Positions 9,338 to 20,100 of a stretch of 62,154 nt of DNA are shown here, in pieces. The translations under genes were made by a program, and so were the position numbers. Every line of letters starts with the position of its first letter. Within the stretch, counting starts at the first letter, position 1. The notes below the pieces were generated by a model that saw only the letters and a list, made by a program, of their open reading frames with translations, searched no databases and was not told the DNA's origin. Source of the stretch: Marinobacter algicola DG893 (GTDB taxonomy: Bacteria > Pseudomonadota > Gammaproteobacteria > Pseudomonadales > Oleiphilaceae); assembly GCF_000170835.1 (NCBI RefSeq), contig NZ_ABCP01000020.1:1-62154 (forward strand). Reading direction: 5' to 3'.

Positions 9338-10371
9338 ATACCAGGCTGTAGGCTTAGCCGGTAACCACTGAAACCGTGTAGCGTATCCTGCAATGCAAGC
9401 ACTCTTAGCGTAACGGGTACTTGGCGATCGTCGGCATCCAACAGTTTCAGGTCGATACGCTGTATTTGCCGCTCCTGGCGGGACGCTTGCAGGGTCCTGA
9501 GGAAGTTTTCCAGGTAGGCGGGGTCGACCAATTGCTCGAATGGGATACCGGCCAGGTCCGCCGGTGCCTTTTTCAGAAGGTCCACCACCTGGGGTGAAAT
9601 GTATCCGGTCATTGCCTTCTCATCCAGCTCACAGATAGTGGCGCCGGAAAGGGCGACCAGGTCCCGGCTGCGTTGTTCGCTGTCGTTCAGTGCCTGCCTC
9701 AGGATCGATTTTTCAACCTGCATGTTGTTCAGTTGCTGTTCGTACCCGTGCGAGACTTTTTCGGCGTTGCGATAGTGGCTTTGCCACCGGCGGATGCGCA
9801 GGCACAGGAAAACCGCCACCACCGTTGCCAGCCCTGTGATCACCAGCCCTGCAAGCCAGATAAAACGGAAGGAGCGGTGGGCGGGTTGCGCCAGGAATCC
9901 GGAATCCGGCAATGTGGTTATCAGCCAGCGATGCTCTCCGATTGCGACTTCAGAACGCAGGGAGTGGGAACGGTCCGGGCTCTCCGTGTGAGTGGCCTGG
10001 AACAGTGGGATTTTGGTATGTCGCTCCAGGGTGTCCACGCGCAAATCGAGCATGCCGGGTATCGCATCCTTGAACACCGTGGCGAGCCATAGCTCAGCGG
10101 GCGCTACGTTATTAATGGTTCTCGCTGGTGCGGCGCCGTCTGTATAGAGCGGCGGAAGCTCGTCATACCCACGTAAGCGGGCGACTAGCGCGTTATGCTG
10201 CTTGCGGTATACCTGTTCGGCAAGTGAACGCGACTGCGCTTCAAGTGCCTGTGCGGTCAGGCCGGTAACAACGAAGCCGACGAACAATACCAGCATAGGC
10301 GCCCATAGGTGTGGCAGCGCCATAACGTGTCCTGTCCCTGTCAATCGGCGGCTTTCCATAGGTTGATCCAT
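9325..10371 (-). CDS. Membrane sensor with periplasmic domain and PAS, no output domain
   Basis: A 348-residue protein. A membrane helix (about 21-42), a periplasmic stretch of about 130 residues resembling CHASE-type sensors, a second helix (about 168-190), a likely coiled coil (about 195-235) and a C-terminal PAS-like domain (about 240-345, with ICELDEKAMTGYISPQVVDLL) can be seen. No GGDEF, EAL, kinase or methyl-accepting domain follows, so it either signals through a partner or is a remnant. An internal ATG (10323) with AGGA upstream is an alternative start and would place the first helix right at the N-terminus. Confidence 0.7.
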   Translation of the reverse strand: MDQPMESRRLTGTGHVMALPHLWAPMLVLFVGFVVTGLTAQALEAQSRSLAEQVYRKQHNALVARLRGYDELPPLYTDGAAPARTINNVAPAELWLATVFKDAIPGMLDLRVDTLERHTKIPLFQATHTESPDRSHSLRSEVAIGEHRWLITTLPDSGFLAQPAHRSFRFIWLAGLVITGLATVVAVFLCLRIRRWQSHYRNAEKVSHGYEQQLNNMQVEKSILRQALNDSEQRSRDLVALSGATICELDEKAMTGYISPQVVDLLKKAPADLAGIPFEQLVDPAYLENFLRTLQASRQERQIQRIDLKLLDADDRQVPVTLRVLALQDTLHGFSGYRLSLQPGIQAP

Positions 10372-10462
10372 AACCGGTGGCGAACGTGTTGGGAACTTCC
10401 TGCTCCTTTACTTTAGACCACTGCTCGTGACCTGGGAAACTTTGCTCCGGAATCCACCGCTG

Positions 10463-11275
10463 TCAGGTCTGGACCTGCCGTGCCGAACCGTAGACCAGCA
10501 GGAAGACGGCAAAACCTGTCACCACCACCGAGGGGCCAGCCGGTGTGTCCAGGTGCCAGGACATCGTAAGGCCACCACTGACAGCGATAAAACCGAACAG
10601 GATGGCCAGTCCCACCATATGTTCGGGGTTGCCGGCCAATCTTCTGGCGGTGGCGGCCGGAATAATCAGCAATGCGGTAATCAGCAGTACCCCCACAATC
10701 TTCATTGCCACCGCAATCACGATGGAAAACATCAGCATCAGCACCAGCCGCAGGCGTTCAACCGGTACCCCCTCAACCCGCGCCAGTTCCTCGTGAATGG
10801 TGCTCATCAGAAGGCCACGCCAGAGCACCGTCAACAGCGCCAGAATCAAGAGTGCACCGCCGTATATCCACAGCAGGTCGTTTCGGCTCATGGCTAGCAG
10901 GTCCCCGAACAGCAGGCCGGTCAGGTCCACTCGAATGTCGGGCATGAAGCTGAGTGTGACCAGGCCGATGGCGAGGGCGCTATGGGCAAGGATACCCAGC
11001 AGGGTATCGGTGGCCAGGGTCTTGCTGCGGGAGAACAGCACCAGGGCAATCGCCAGGACGACGCAGGTTACGATAACCCCCACATTCAGCGGAACACTGA
11101 TCAAAAAACTCAGGGCAATGCCCAGCAGCGCCGAGTGCGCTAGTGTGTCACCGAAATAGGCCATCCGCCGCCACACCACGAAGCAGCCCAGCGGGCCGGC
11201 GATCAGGGCTACACCGAGACCACCAATCAGCGCCCGCCAGAAAAAGTCGCCGAGTACGGCATCAATGATGGGCAT
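10463..11275 (-). CDS. znuB: Zinc ABC transporter permease
   Basis: ZnuB is the membrane subunit of the high-affinity zinc importer. The 270-residue protein has seven to eight hydrophobic segments and typical family stretches such as GPLGCFVVWRRMAYFGDTLAHSALLG and, near the C-terminus, LLIPAATARRLA. The start is the ATG at 11275. The open frame extends upstream through znuC but is not protein-like there. It overlaps the znuC end by 14 bp, indicating translational coupling in zur-znuC-znuB. Confidence 0.94.
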   Translation of the reverse strand: MPIIDAVLGDFFWRALIGGLGVALIAGPLGCFVVWRRMAYFGDTLAHSALLGIALSFLISVPLNVGVIVTCVVLAIALVLFSRSKTLATDTLLGILAHSALAIGLVTLSFMPDIRVDLTGLLFGDLLAMSRNDLLWIYGGALLILALLTVLWRGLLMSTIHEELARVEGVPVERLRLVLMLMFSIVIAVAMKIVGVLLITALLIIPAATARRLAGNPEHMVGLAILFGFIAVSGGLTMSWHLDTPAGPSVVVTGFAVFLLVYGSARQVQT

Positions 11276-12038
11276 GGGAACACTCCGTGTGGTCGTCGTG
11301 GTCGGCGGACACCACATCGCCATGCAGGTCGTGGCTGTGATTATGGTGGTGATGGTATACGGCGAGGCTTTCCGCCACCGGACGACCGAAGGTTTCGATA
11401 AAGGCTGGATCGTGAGAGATATCGGCTGGATATCCGCTGCAGCAGACGTGCTGGTTGAGGCAGATAACCTTGTCGGTGGCCGCCATGACCAGGTGCAGAT
11501 CATGGGAGATCATGATCACGCCGCAGTTCAGTTCGTCCCGTAGGCTACGGATCAGCTCATAGAGCGCGGCCTGGCCATTGATGTCCACGCCCTGGGCCGG
11601 TTCGTCCAGAACCAGCAGGTCTGGCCTGCGAGCCAGTGCTCTGGCGAGCAGCAGTCGTTGCTTTTCACCACCGGACAATCGATGAACCGAAGCGTGGAGC
11701 AGGTGCTCGACGCCGGTCTTGGTCAGCGCCTCCATGCACTCCTGGTGTGACCGGCCACTGAGCAGCATGAACCGCCTTACGCTGAGTGGCAGTGTCGTCT
11801 CCAGTGTCAGGTGCTGGGGCACGTAACCGATGGTCAGCCCGGGGGCGATTTTCAGGGCACCGCCCGAGATCGGCTGGAGGCCCAGTATCGCCTTGATCAG
11901 TGTGGTCTTTCCGGCACCATTAGGGCCGATAATGGTGATGATATCGCCGCGTTGGACCCGCAGGTCCACGTGGTCCACCACGGGGCGGTCATCGAAATTG
12001 ACGGTTAATCGGTGCAGTTCTACCAATGCATCAGTCAT
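11262..12038 (-). CDS. znuC: Zinc ABC transporter ATP-binding protein with His-rich tail
   Basis: ZnuC powers zinc uptake through ZnuB. The 258-residue protein has Walker A GPNGAGKTTL, the signature LSGGEKQRLLLARAL, Walker B LLVLDEPAQGVD and the switch histidine in MISHDLH. The last about 35 residues are rich in His and Asp, with HHHHNHSHDLHGD and ending HAHH. That is a plausible zinc-sensing or storage tail on the cytoplasmic side. It starts 8 bp inside the end of zur and overlaps znuB by 14 bp. Confidence 0.95.
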   Translation of the reverse strand: MTDALVELHRLTVNFDDRPVVDHVDLRVQRGDIITIIGPNGAGKTTLIKAILGLQPISGGALKIAPGLTIGYVPQHLTLETTLPLSVRRFMLLSGRSHQECMEALTKTGVEHLLHASVHRLSGGEKQRLLLARALARRPDLLVLDEPAQGVDINGQAALYELIRSLRDELNCGVIMISHDLHLVMAATDKVICLNQHVCCSGYPADISHDPAFIETFGRPVAESLAVYHHHHNHSHDLHGDVVSADHDDHTECSHAHH

Positions 12039-12522
12039 GGGTGGTGTCCGATGTGCAGCCGGGGCAAGTACCGGATACCTCGATGGTCATATTGTCCGGC
12101 TGGAAAGCTTCGTCCGCCGCCGCGTTCTGGACGGCATCGGACACGCCGGGCGCTGTCAGTTCCAGCACGTTGCCGCAACAACGGCAGATCAGGAACAACC
12201 CATGGTGTTTTTTATCTGTGTGAGTGCAGCCGACGAAGGCGTTCAGTGACGCAATCCGGTGAACAAGTCCGTGCTGCTGCAGAAAATCCAATGCGCGGTA
12301 CACCGTCGGGGGGGCGGCGTTGTGACCATCCGCGGCCAGCACGGCAAGCACGTCATAGGCGCCAAGTGGCTTGTGGGATTGCCAGATCAGTTCCAATACT
12401 CGCTCACGGGTGGGCGTCAGACGGGCATTGTGCTGCTGGCAGATGGTTCGGGCCTCTGTCAGCGCCTGGGCGACACAGGCGTCATGATTGTGCGGTCGAT
12501 AGGGAAGAGCGCTGGGTGACAT
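12031..12522 (-). CDS. zur: Zinc uptake regulator (Fur family)
   Basis: Zur represses zinc-uptake genes when zinc-loaded. The 163-residue protein has a winged helix N-terminal half (LTPTRERVLELIW, APPTVYRALDFLQQHGLVHRI) and a dimerisation/zinc half with two Cys pairs (CRCC and CPGC) and HTDKKHHGLF. The ATG at 12522 is preferred over a GTG two codons earlier because AGGA lies eight bases upstream. First gene of zur-znuC-znuB. A candidate Zur operator lies immediately upstream, which would make the operon autoregulated. Confidence 0.93.
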   Translation of the reverse strand: MSPSALPYRPHNHDACVAQALTEARTICQQHNARLTPTRERVLELIWQSHKPLGAYDVLAVLAADGHNAAPPTVYRALDFLQQHGLVHRIASLNAFVGCTHTDKKHHGLFLICRCCGNVLELTAPGVSDAVQNAAADEAFQPDNMTIEVSGTCPGCTSDTTHD

Positions 12523-12540
12523 GGGCACTGTCCTGTAGAA

Positions 12541-12565
12541 TTTGCAACATTATAACATTAGCAAA
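12541..12565. promoter_or_regulatory. Candidate Zur operator upstream of zur
   Basis: A 25-bp AT-rich element has outer inverted arms TTTGC/GCAAA and an inner core that on the minus strand reads AATGTTATAATGTT. This matches the left half of the gammaproteobacterial Zur box (GNAATGTTATA...) well and the right half poorly. It lies 18 bp upstream of the zur ATG, between chpC and zur, where an operon promoter must be. Position and AT content support it. The imperfect dyad keeps confidence moderate. Confidence 0.5.
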
Positions 12566-12608
12566 AAACAGTGCCACGTATGATAGGTGTGCTGATTGCC
12601 GGCAGGCG

Positions 12609-13070
12609 CTAGCGGGAGGCTTCCAGTGCCAACGATTCCAGGTAGCCGAGGTCGGGAATAAAGGCGGTTTCGCCTTCGACTTCAACCGCCATCAGGTCGG
12701 CGGGGCCCGTATCGCCGTCAATCTTCTTCAATTGATCTTCGGTCAGACGTGTCTGGCTGGGGATGCCCTGGGTGACCAGCGCCATAAAGGGGACCGAGTT
12801 ATGGTGATCACCGATGGTGTTCAGGATGACGATTCGACCGCGATTGCCACCGGGCACGGTCAGCTTGCCGCCATTCGCGGCATCGTAGGAGATCACCGGC
12901 AGATTCAGGCCTCGCCAATCAAGCTCGCCCACCAGCCACTCCGGCGAATGCGCAGCGGGGTCGGAGCTGGCGAAATCCACCACTTCCGCAATCGACACGT
13001 TGGGCAGCAGCAATTGTTTCTCGCTCATCGGTATCATGACGCAGGGCAGGGTTTGGCTGTTATCGTTCAT
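12609..13070 (-). CDS. chpC: CheW-like protein of the Pil-Chp system
   Basis: A 153-residue CheW-domain protein, positioned last in the pil-chp cluster like ChpC in Pseudomonas, where it is proposed to couple receptors to the ChpA kinase. The family pattern is visible: LLPNVSIAEVVDF, WLVGELDWRGLNLPVISYD, IVILNTIGD and a C-terminal strand FIPDLGYLESLALEASR. The ATG at 13070 has AGGA eight bases before it. An adjacent GTG (13073) is rejected. It lies 11 bp after chpB. Confidence 0.88.
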   Translation of the reverse strand: MNDNSQTLPCVMIPMSEKQLLLPNVSIAEVVDFASSDPAAHSPEWLVGELDWRGLNLPVISYDAANGGKLTVPGGNRGRIVILNTIGDHHNSVPFMALVTQGIPSQTRLTEDQLKKIDGDTGPADLMAVEVEGETAFIPDLGYLESLALEASR

Positions 13071-13081
13071 CACTCATTTCC

Positions 13082-14134
13082 TCAGGCGGAATCCCTTTTT
13101 TGCCGGCCCTTGAGCAGGCAGGATTCTTCAATCGTTTTGACGAGTTCGCGGGCGAGCTGTTCCGGTGTACCACAGTATACGGAACATCCGGTTGCCGCCA
13201 CGGAATCCGGCATGGAACTGTTGCCGCAGCTGCTACTCTCCTGGACCCATATGCGGCTACCATAGGCTTTCAGCAGTGGCGCGGCAATGGCACCATCGTT
13301 GCCCATACCGGAAAAGATGATGGCATGGCACCGGGCACCGTAATGGTCTCCGATGTTCAGCAGCACCTGGTCAATGGAAGGGCCATAGGGGCCGGGCCAG
13401 GGCGTTTCCCGTTCCTTGAGTGCACCACTGTCATCGAGAGTCCACTCGCGTTCGACCGGCATCAGCACCACATCGCCATTGTGAACACGATACCCGGTTT
13501 CCGCCCGTCTCAGCTTGTAGTGGGCGTGGCGGCCAAGCACCCGTGTTAGCACTTCGGTGAAGTTATCATCAATGTGTTGGGCATAGACAAACCCCACTGG
13601 CAAGCCGGGGGGCAGGTTGTCCAGGAAAGTTTTGACCGCTGCAGGGCCGCCCAGTGACGCCCCCAGAATCCAGACCTCTTCCGCCGGCAGGTCCACTGAG
13701 GCTGGTTGGATCCAGTGAGGCAGTTTGGGAGAGGTCTCCGACGGCGGTTGTTCGGCGGCCAGCTCTTCAATAGCGGCTGCGGAATCCAGTTTTTCCAGAT
13801 GCCCCAGGGACTGCTCCAGCTTGTCCAGCAAACGGCGTTCCCAGCGGAAGTAGTCAGTGGTGCCCGGTTTTGGGGCCGGGTCAAGACCAAACAGTACGGG
13901 GGCTTCGGTATTCTCCAACAGGTGGTCAAACAACACTGGGTGATCAGCTTCATCTTCCAGGGTGATCAACCACAGGCTGGCTTCCGGGAATTCAGGGTAG
14001 CCCTGCAGGCGATCCGGGTCTCCGGAAAAGCAAACGTCCAGGCCGAACCTGGACGAGGCTTCCTGCAGGCGGTGGCGTTGCAGGATGATATCCGAAACGA
14101 TACCGACCGCTGGCCGTCCTGGCTGGCCGGCCAT
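13082..14134 (-). CDS. chpB: CheB-like methylesterase of the Pil-Chp system
   Basis: ChpB is expected to remove methyl groups from PilJ. The 350-residue protein has a C-terminal CheB catalytic domain with the serine in GASLGGPAAVKTF, the histidine in YAQHID and the aspartate in GMGNDGAIA. The N-terminal about 120 residues take the place of a receiver domain, but no clear phosphoacceptor Asp-Pro-x-x-Asp pattern is seen, so phospho-control may be lost. Its ATG overlaps the chpA stop (TGATG), so the two are translationally coupled. Confidence 0.9.
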   Translation of the reverse strand: MAGQPGRPAVGIVSDIILQRHRLQEASSRFGLDVCFSGDPDRLQGYPEFPEASLWLITLEDEADHPVLFDHLLENTEAPVLFGLDPAPKPGTTDYFRWERRLLDKLEQSLGHLEKLDSAAAIEELAAEQPPSETSPKLPHWIQPASVDLPAEEVWILGASLGGPAAVKTFLDNLPPGLPVGFVYAQHIDDNFTEVLTRVLGRHAHYKLRRAETGYRVHNGDVVLMPVEREWTLDDSGALKERETPWPGPYGPSIDQVLLNIGDHYGARCHAIIFSGMGNDGAIAAPLLKAYGSRIWVQESSSCGNSSMPDSVAATGCSVYCGTPEQLARELVKTIEESCLLKGRQKRDSA

Positions 14135-17100
14135 CACTGATCCCTGGTCAACCGCATGATGGTGTCAAGCAGCTCGGTCTCCTGGAAAGGCTTGCCGAGG
14201 TATTCGTTGACACCAATGGCCAGCGCCCTCTCGCGGTGCTTTTCACCGGTACGGGAGGTGATCATACAGATCGGTGTGTCTCGCAGATTGTCATCATGGC
14301 GTACAAAGCTCGCCACCTCGAAGCCGTCCATGCGGGGCATTTCGATATCCAGCAGGATAATATCCGGCTTGTGGTCCTGCAGCTGTGCGACCGCATCGAG
14401 ACCGTCTTTGGCCGTGATCACTTCCATGCCATTACGCTCCAACAGGCGGGACGTGACCTTGCGCACGGTCACCGAGTCATCCACTACCATCACCACGGTG
14501 GACTGCTCCTCGCGGCGCGAGGCCTCTTTCGCCTTCTCGAGGTTCGCCAGGCGCTGGCGCTCGGAGAGAATATCGGAACGGATCATGGCCGGCAGATCGA
14601 GGATCACCACCACGTTACCGTCACCCAGAATGGTGGCGCCCGACACACCCCGGACTGTGCTGAACTGCGGCCCAAGAGACTTGACCACGATTTCGCGGCT
14701 GCCCATCAGGCTGTCCACCTGCAGGGCCATGGGCTGTTCGGCGCCCCGCACCAGGATGACCGGCAACGGCAGTGCCTGACCCTGAAGCTTGGGATGGTGA
14801 TCACTGTTCAGCAGGCTGCCCAGATACTGCAGGCGGTACTGCTGGCCAGCGTATTCGTACATCGGTGCGTCGGGCTTGTAGTACTCCTCAAGCTCGTAGG
14901 TGCTGACCCGAACGATGCCTTCAATGGTGTTCAACGGAATGGCGTAGAAGTCCTCGCCAGTAGACACCATCAATGCCCGGTTGACCGATACCGTAAACGG
15001 CAGTCGAACCGTAAAGACCGTGCCCTTGCCAACGGTGGAGTCGATGTCCAGGCTGCCGCCGAGCTGCTTGATCTCGCTGGCCACCACATCCATGCCCACG
15101 CCACGGCCGGAAATCTGGGTAACAGCCTGGGCGGTGGAGAAACCGGGTTGCAGGATGAACTGCAGGATTTCCCGCTCGCTCAGGTCCTCGTCCTTGGCCA
15201 TCATGCCTTGGCTGATGGCTTTGTCGCGAATGACCTGGGCAGGAATACCCGCACCATCGTCAATCATCCGCAACACCACATCGCCCCCTTCGCGGGTCAG
15301 CGACAGCGTGACTTCGCCGGTTTCCGGTTTGCCGGCCTTCTTGCGGTCAGACGGCTTTTCGATGCCGTGGTCCAGCGCGTTGCGCAGCATGTGCTCCAGC
15401 GGCGCAATCATGCGCTCGAGGATGTTGCGGTCCATTTCCCCTTCCGGGTTACGGACATCAAACTCGACTTTCTTGCTGAGCTCGCCGCTGATCTGGCGGA
15501 CAATCCGACGCAGTCTGGGCACCATGGAGGCAAACGGAATCATGCGGGTCTTCATCAGACCTTCCTGAAGTTCCGTGTTGATCCGCGATTGCTGCACCAG
15601 CAGGGTCTCGGTATCGCGAACCCGGTCGGACAGGGTTTCCCTCAGGTCCGCAAGGTCAGACGATGACTCCGTCAGGGCCCGCGACAGCTGCTGGATGGCG
15701 GAATAGCGGTCCATCTCCAGTGGATCGAAGTCGTCGCCGTAATCCGGGCCGTGCTCTTTCTCCGCCCGGAACAGGATCTGGGTCTCGGTCTCGATTTCCA
15801 TCCGGCGCAGCTGCTCGCGCAGACGCTCGATGGTAGCGGCCATTTCGTCCAGGTTGTGGCTGAAATCGCTGGTCTGCTGTTCCAGTCGACCACGGGTAAT
15901 ACTGGTTTCACCGGCCAGGTTAACCAATTCGTCCAGCAGCGGTGCGGAGACCCGTATGGTTTCCTGAGGCGCACGCTGGGCGGCAGTCGCCGGTGCCTTG
16001 GACGGAACCTTGTTGGGTTTGGGTGCGGGAGCGACTGGTTTTTCCGGTTTGGCAGGCGCTTTCGCAGCCGGCTCCTGGGGCTTCGGCAAATCCTCTGTTT
16101 CTAAATCTGGTTTGGTGGGCTCTGGAACAGCGCCTGTGTCTTCAAACCGCTTTCGGATATCACCCACCAGCGCCACAATCGCGTCGTGGTCATTGGTAAT
16201 GGCCTGCCAAGCCTCGTCGCCCGGGGTATTACCGCCCAGATCGATCAGCCGTGTTTCCAGGGCGTGGGCCTGGTCGCCCAGCTCGACAAGCTGCGACAGT
16301 CGAGCGCCACCTTTCAGGGTGTGAAGGGCACGCTGGGCTTCCTGGTTAAAGTGGTGGTTTGCCGGGTCCTTACGCCAGTCATCCAGTAACTGCTCCAACT
16401 GGTCGAGGATCTCGCCGGCTTCTTCCAGGAAAATCTCCAGGACTTCGGCATCGACGGTTTCACCGTCTGCAGACGGTTCTGCCTGAGCGGCGGACCCGGA
16501 CAGTTCGTCACCGGATACTTTGTGGGCGTCGTTCAGCGCCTCAACCAATACCTCGTCTGCAGTGGGCTTGTTGCCCTCTTCCAGACTGGTGAGCATGGCT
16601 CTCAATGTGCCATGCGCTTTGTCACTGAGCTCCAACAGGATCGACTGATTGCTGGAACCGGCGATCAGAGGGTCCAGGGCATCGGACCAGGCCTCGGCGA
16701 GATCGGCAATCGGATCAACATCGGACAGGCGAGCGCCACCTTTAAGCGTGTGCAACTCCTGCTGTAACTGGGTAACACCAGCCAGTTCTTCGGGCTCGTC
16801 GCGCCATTGGGCGAGGCATTCGCCGATGGCTTCGTGAATCTCCAGGCCCTCGTCCAGGAAGATACCGACCAGGTCATCGTCGGAGGCCTTTGCAATAGCG
16901 TCCGTGACGGATGCCGGTTGTTCGTCGGCTATGGGTACCTCGTCGACGGGCTCCGGTTCTTCGGCAGGTTCTTCAGATTCAGCGGATGGTATTGGCTTGC
17001 CAGAGAGTATGGCTTCGACCTTGGCCACCAGTTCTGTTGCCGGCGGGCAGGGTTTCTGGGTGGCAACCTGTTCAACCATTTGTGCCAACCGGTCGTGGCA

Positions 17101-20100
17101 GGCAAACAACAGATCGTTCATGTCGTTGCTGGCGTTCAGCTGGCCTTCGGCGACTTTCTCGAACAAATCTTCAAGAACATGGGTCAGGTCGCCAATAGCG
17201 TCGACGCCCGCCATCCGGGCGCCGCCTTTGAGCGTGTGCACGTCGCGTTGCAGCTCCGCCGCCACGTCGCGATTGTTGGGGTCCTCACTCCAGGTATGTA
17301 AGGCGCTGCCTGTGGAGTTGATCAGATCGTAGGCTTCTTCCAGGAAGATGCCGATCAGTTCCGGATCCAGGTGAGACAGATCGGTGGCGTGTTCCTCTTC
17401 CGGTTGCTCCGCCGTTGTTTCTGGCTCCTCGGTATCATCCTCTTCCAATTCGGCCAGCGGAATCTCGTCGTCTTCCGGCTCAGCGTCCTGCTGTCTGACA
17501 TCGGTCACTGGTCTGGAGCCCGTGGCGCTGTCCATGTAGGCGTGGATTTCACTGATCAGGTCCGGCGCCGGGCGCGGTGGCTCCTGTTGCTCAAGGGCAT
17601 CGACCATGCCTGCCAGTCGATCATGGCTGCGGAACAACAGGTCGGAAAGCTCACCGGTAACGGCAAGCCGCTGTTCGGTCAGTCCTTCAAACAGGTTCTC
17701 CAGCTCATGGGAAAGATCACCCACCGGTTGGATATCCGCCAGGCGAGCGCCGCCTTTGAGGGTATGCAGGTCCCGTTGCAGAAGGCGTAAAAGATCGAGA
17801 TTTTCGGTGTTGTCGCTCCAGCTCTGTAAGGCATCGGCGGTGCTGTCGATCAGGTCGCGGGCTTCCTCAAGGAAGATCTCCGCCAGTTCCTGATCCATGT
17901 CTTCATCGGTTTCCGCCAACGGTGGCTGCTCGCCACTGGATTCCGGAGCATCCTCCACCTCGGCTTCCAGGCTACGATCGATCTCTTCCAGATCCTCGGT
18001 AAACTCCTGCTCAAACGCATCCGGCTCATTGTCTTCTGGCGTTGCGGGAGCCAGGGTTTCCAGGTCGGCAATCAGATCGGCGTTGGCCTCTGTGGCGAGT
18101 CCGGCCGCGACCTGATCCATCATGTTGATCAAGTGTTCGTGGCCTGCGCGTACACTGTCGTAGAAAGGCGAATCCGGAACGAAATCGGGGCCTGAGGCAC
18201 GCTCGTAAACCTGTCTCAGAGCACCTGACAGTTCAGCAACATCGGCTAACCCGGCGTCCTGGGCGCCTTCGGTGAGCAGGTGCAGTTCCTTGCGAAGGGT
18301 TTCCAGGGCAGAGGTTGCTTCGGGGTTCTCCGCCCACTCATCGAGAATTCGGTCTGCATCCAGCAGGATATCCAGACCTTCATTCAGGAACAGCTGGACC
18401 AGTTGCGGGCGAGCGCTTTCTTGCGGTTCATCGGTTCGGGAGCCGTCGCCACGAAGGGTGGCATCGCTGACCTGCTCCAGTTTTGCCAGGAAGGTTTCGG
18501 TTCCGGGTAGGTCCGCCTGGGGGTTCTCCCGGATCTGGCCAAGGCCCTGAGTCAGGAAATGACAGGTATCGTGAATCAGGCTTATAGCGTCGCGATCGGC
18601 CCGTTTGTTTTGTGCCCGGGCTTCCTTGACGAAACGTTCCAGGGGCGTGATGACTGCGGCAATGGGTGCGATACCGGCAGTGTGCGCGCTGCCTTTAAGA
18701 GTGTGCAGCGCGCGTGACAGGTCATCGGTATAGGCAACGCTCGCTTTGTCGCCTGCGGCGTCGAGGAAGTCCTGCAGGGTTTGCAGATGGGTTTCGGTCT
18801 CGCTCTCAAAAATATCCAGCAGCACTGGATCGACGACGGCATCGTCTTCATCTTCCGCGGCTGTCAATTCTGGCTCGGCTTCTCCGCTCACCGCTCCTGA
18901 CTGTGGCTCAGACGGAGGCATGGTGCTGGCATCGGGAATTTCACCGTTTGCCAGGGCATTGGCGCGGGCTTCCATGCTCGATGTATCGCGGGAAGGGGGC
19001 TGGCGTTTCTCGAAATCGTCAACCAACTCCGGCAGGGCTGCAGTAACATCTTCCAGCAGCGCCGCAATGTCATCGTTCATGAAAATGCTGCCGTCAATCA
19101 CGCGGTTCAGCATGTTCTCGACAGACCAGGCCAGTTCGCCGACAACCAGCGCACCCACCATTCGACCGCTTCCCTTCAGGGTATGGAAAGCACGCCGGAC
19201 TTCTGAGAGCGCCGTACGGTCGTCGTGCTGGCGCAGCAACATGGGAAGGTATTCGCGGATGGTGTCCAGCACCTCGCCGGCTTCTTCAATGAAAATCTCG
19301 AGGATTTCATCGTCGATCAGGTCATCCTCAAACTCTGCCTCGGCTGCGGAGTGTTGCCCGGTACTGACGGCTTCGCTGTCGTTGCCACTGTCGATAACGG
19401 GTGGCTCTTCATCCGCCGAACTGGCGTCTTCCGAGGCAGTGTCGATGTCCGTTTTTCGCGTGGTCGACAGAGCTTCAGCGCGTTCAATCAGCTTGCTAAC
19501 TTCGCCATCGGCCTGGCCGTCACGGAAGTCATTGATCAGCGCAGGAATTCGGCTGTTGACGTCATCGATCAAACTGAACATGTCATCGGTGGGCCGAAGC
19601 GTCTGATCGATCACCCGGTTGAGCAGGTTTTCCACCGACCAGGCCAGCTCACCGATACTGGTGGCTCCCACGAGCCGACCGCTGCCCTTGAGGGTATGGA
19701 ACGCGCGCCGGACTTCCGTCAGCGCGTCGCGGTCATCATGGTTCCGGCGCAGGCGAGGATAGAATTCGTTGATGGTTTCCAGAACTTCTTCGGCTTCCTC
19801 GATAAAAATGCCGAGGATTTCGTCATCCAGCAGTTCTCTATCGGAGCTCTTGGATTCGGCTTCCACTGACTCAACGGGTATTTCCGAGTCAACAACTGGC
19901 ACGTCGTCAGCTGTTGGATGTTTCCAGGTAGGCTCTTCTCCGACCGGAAAGCCCAGGGAATCAAGGCTCGCCTCGGCAACCCCGAGCACGCTCTCATTAT
20001 CGCTGATACCTTCGGCAAGACGCTCCAGATAGTACTCAATACTGGTAATGGCATCGGCCAGCGTGTCGAGCTGCTTCCAGTCGGGAACCTGCTTGCCCCC

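Noticed and set aside
10464..10477. Hairpin CAGGTC-TG-GACCTG as znuB terminator
   Set aside because: A 6-bp stem at the end of the coding sequence and no T-run on either strand.
14236..15666. A 476-codon open frame on the + strand
   Set aside because: It lies wholly inside chpA on the opposite strand and has no protein-like pattern or ribosome site; it is a result of the high GC codon usage.
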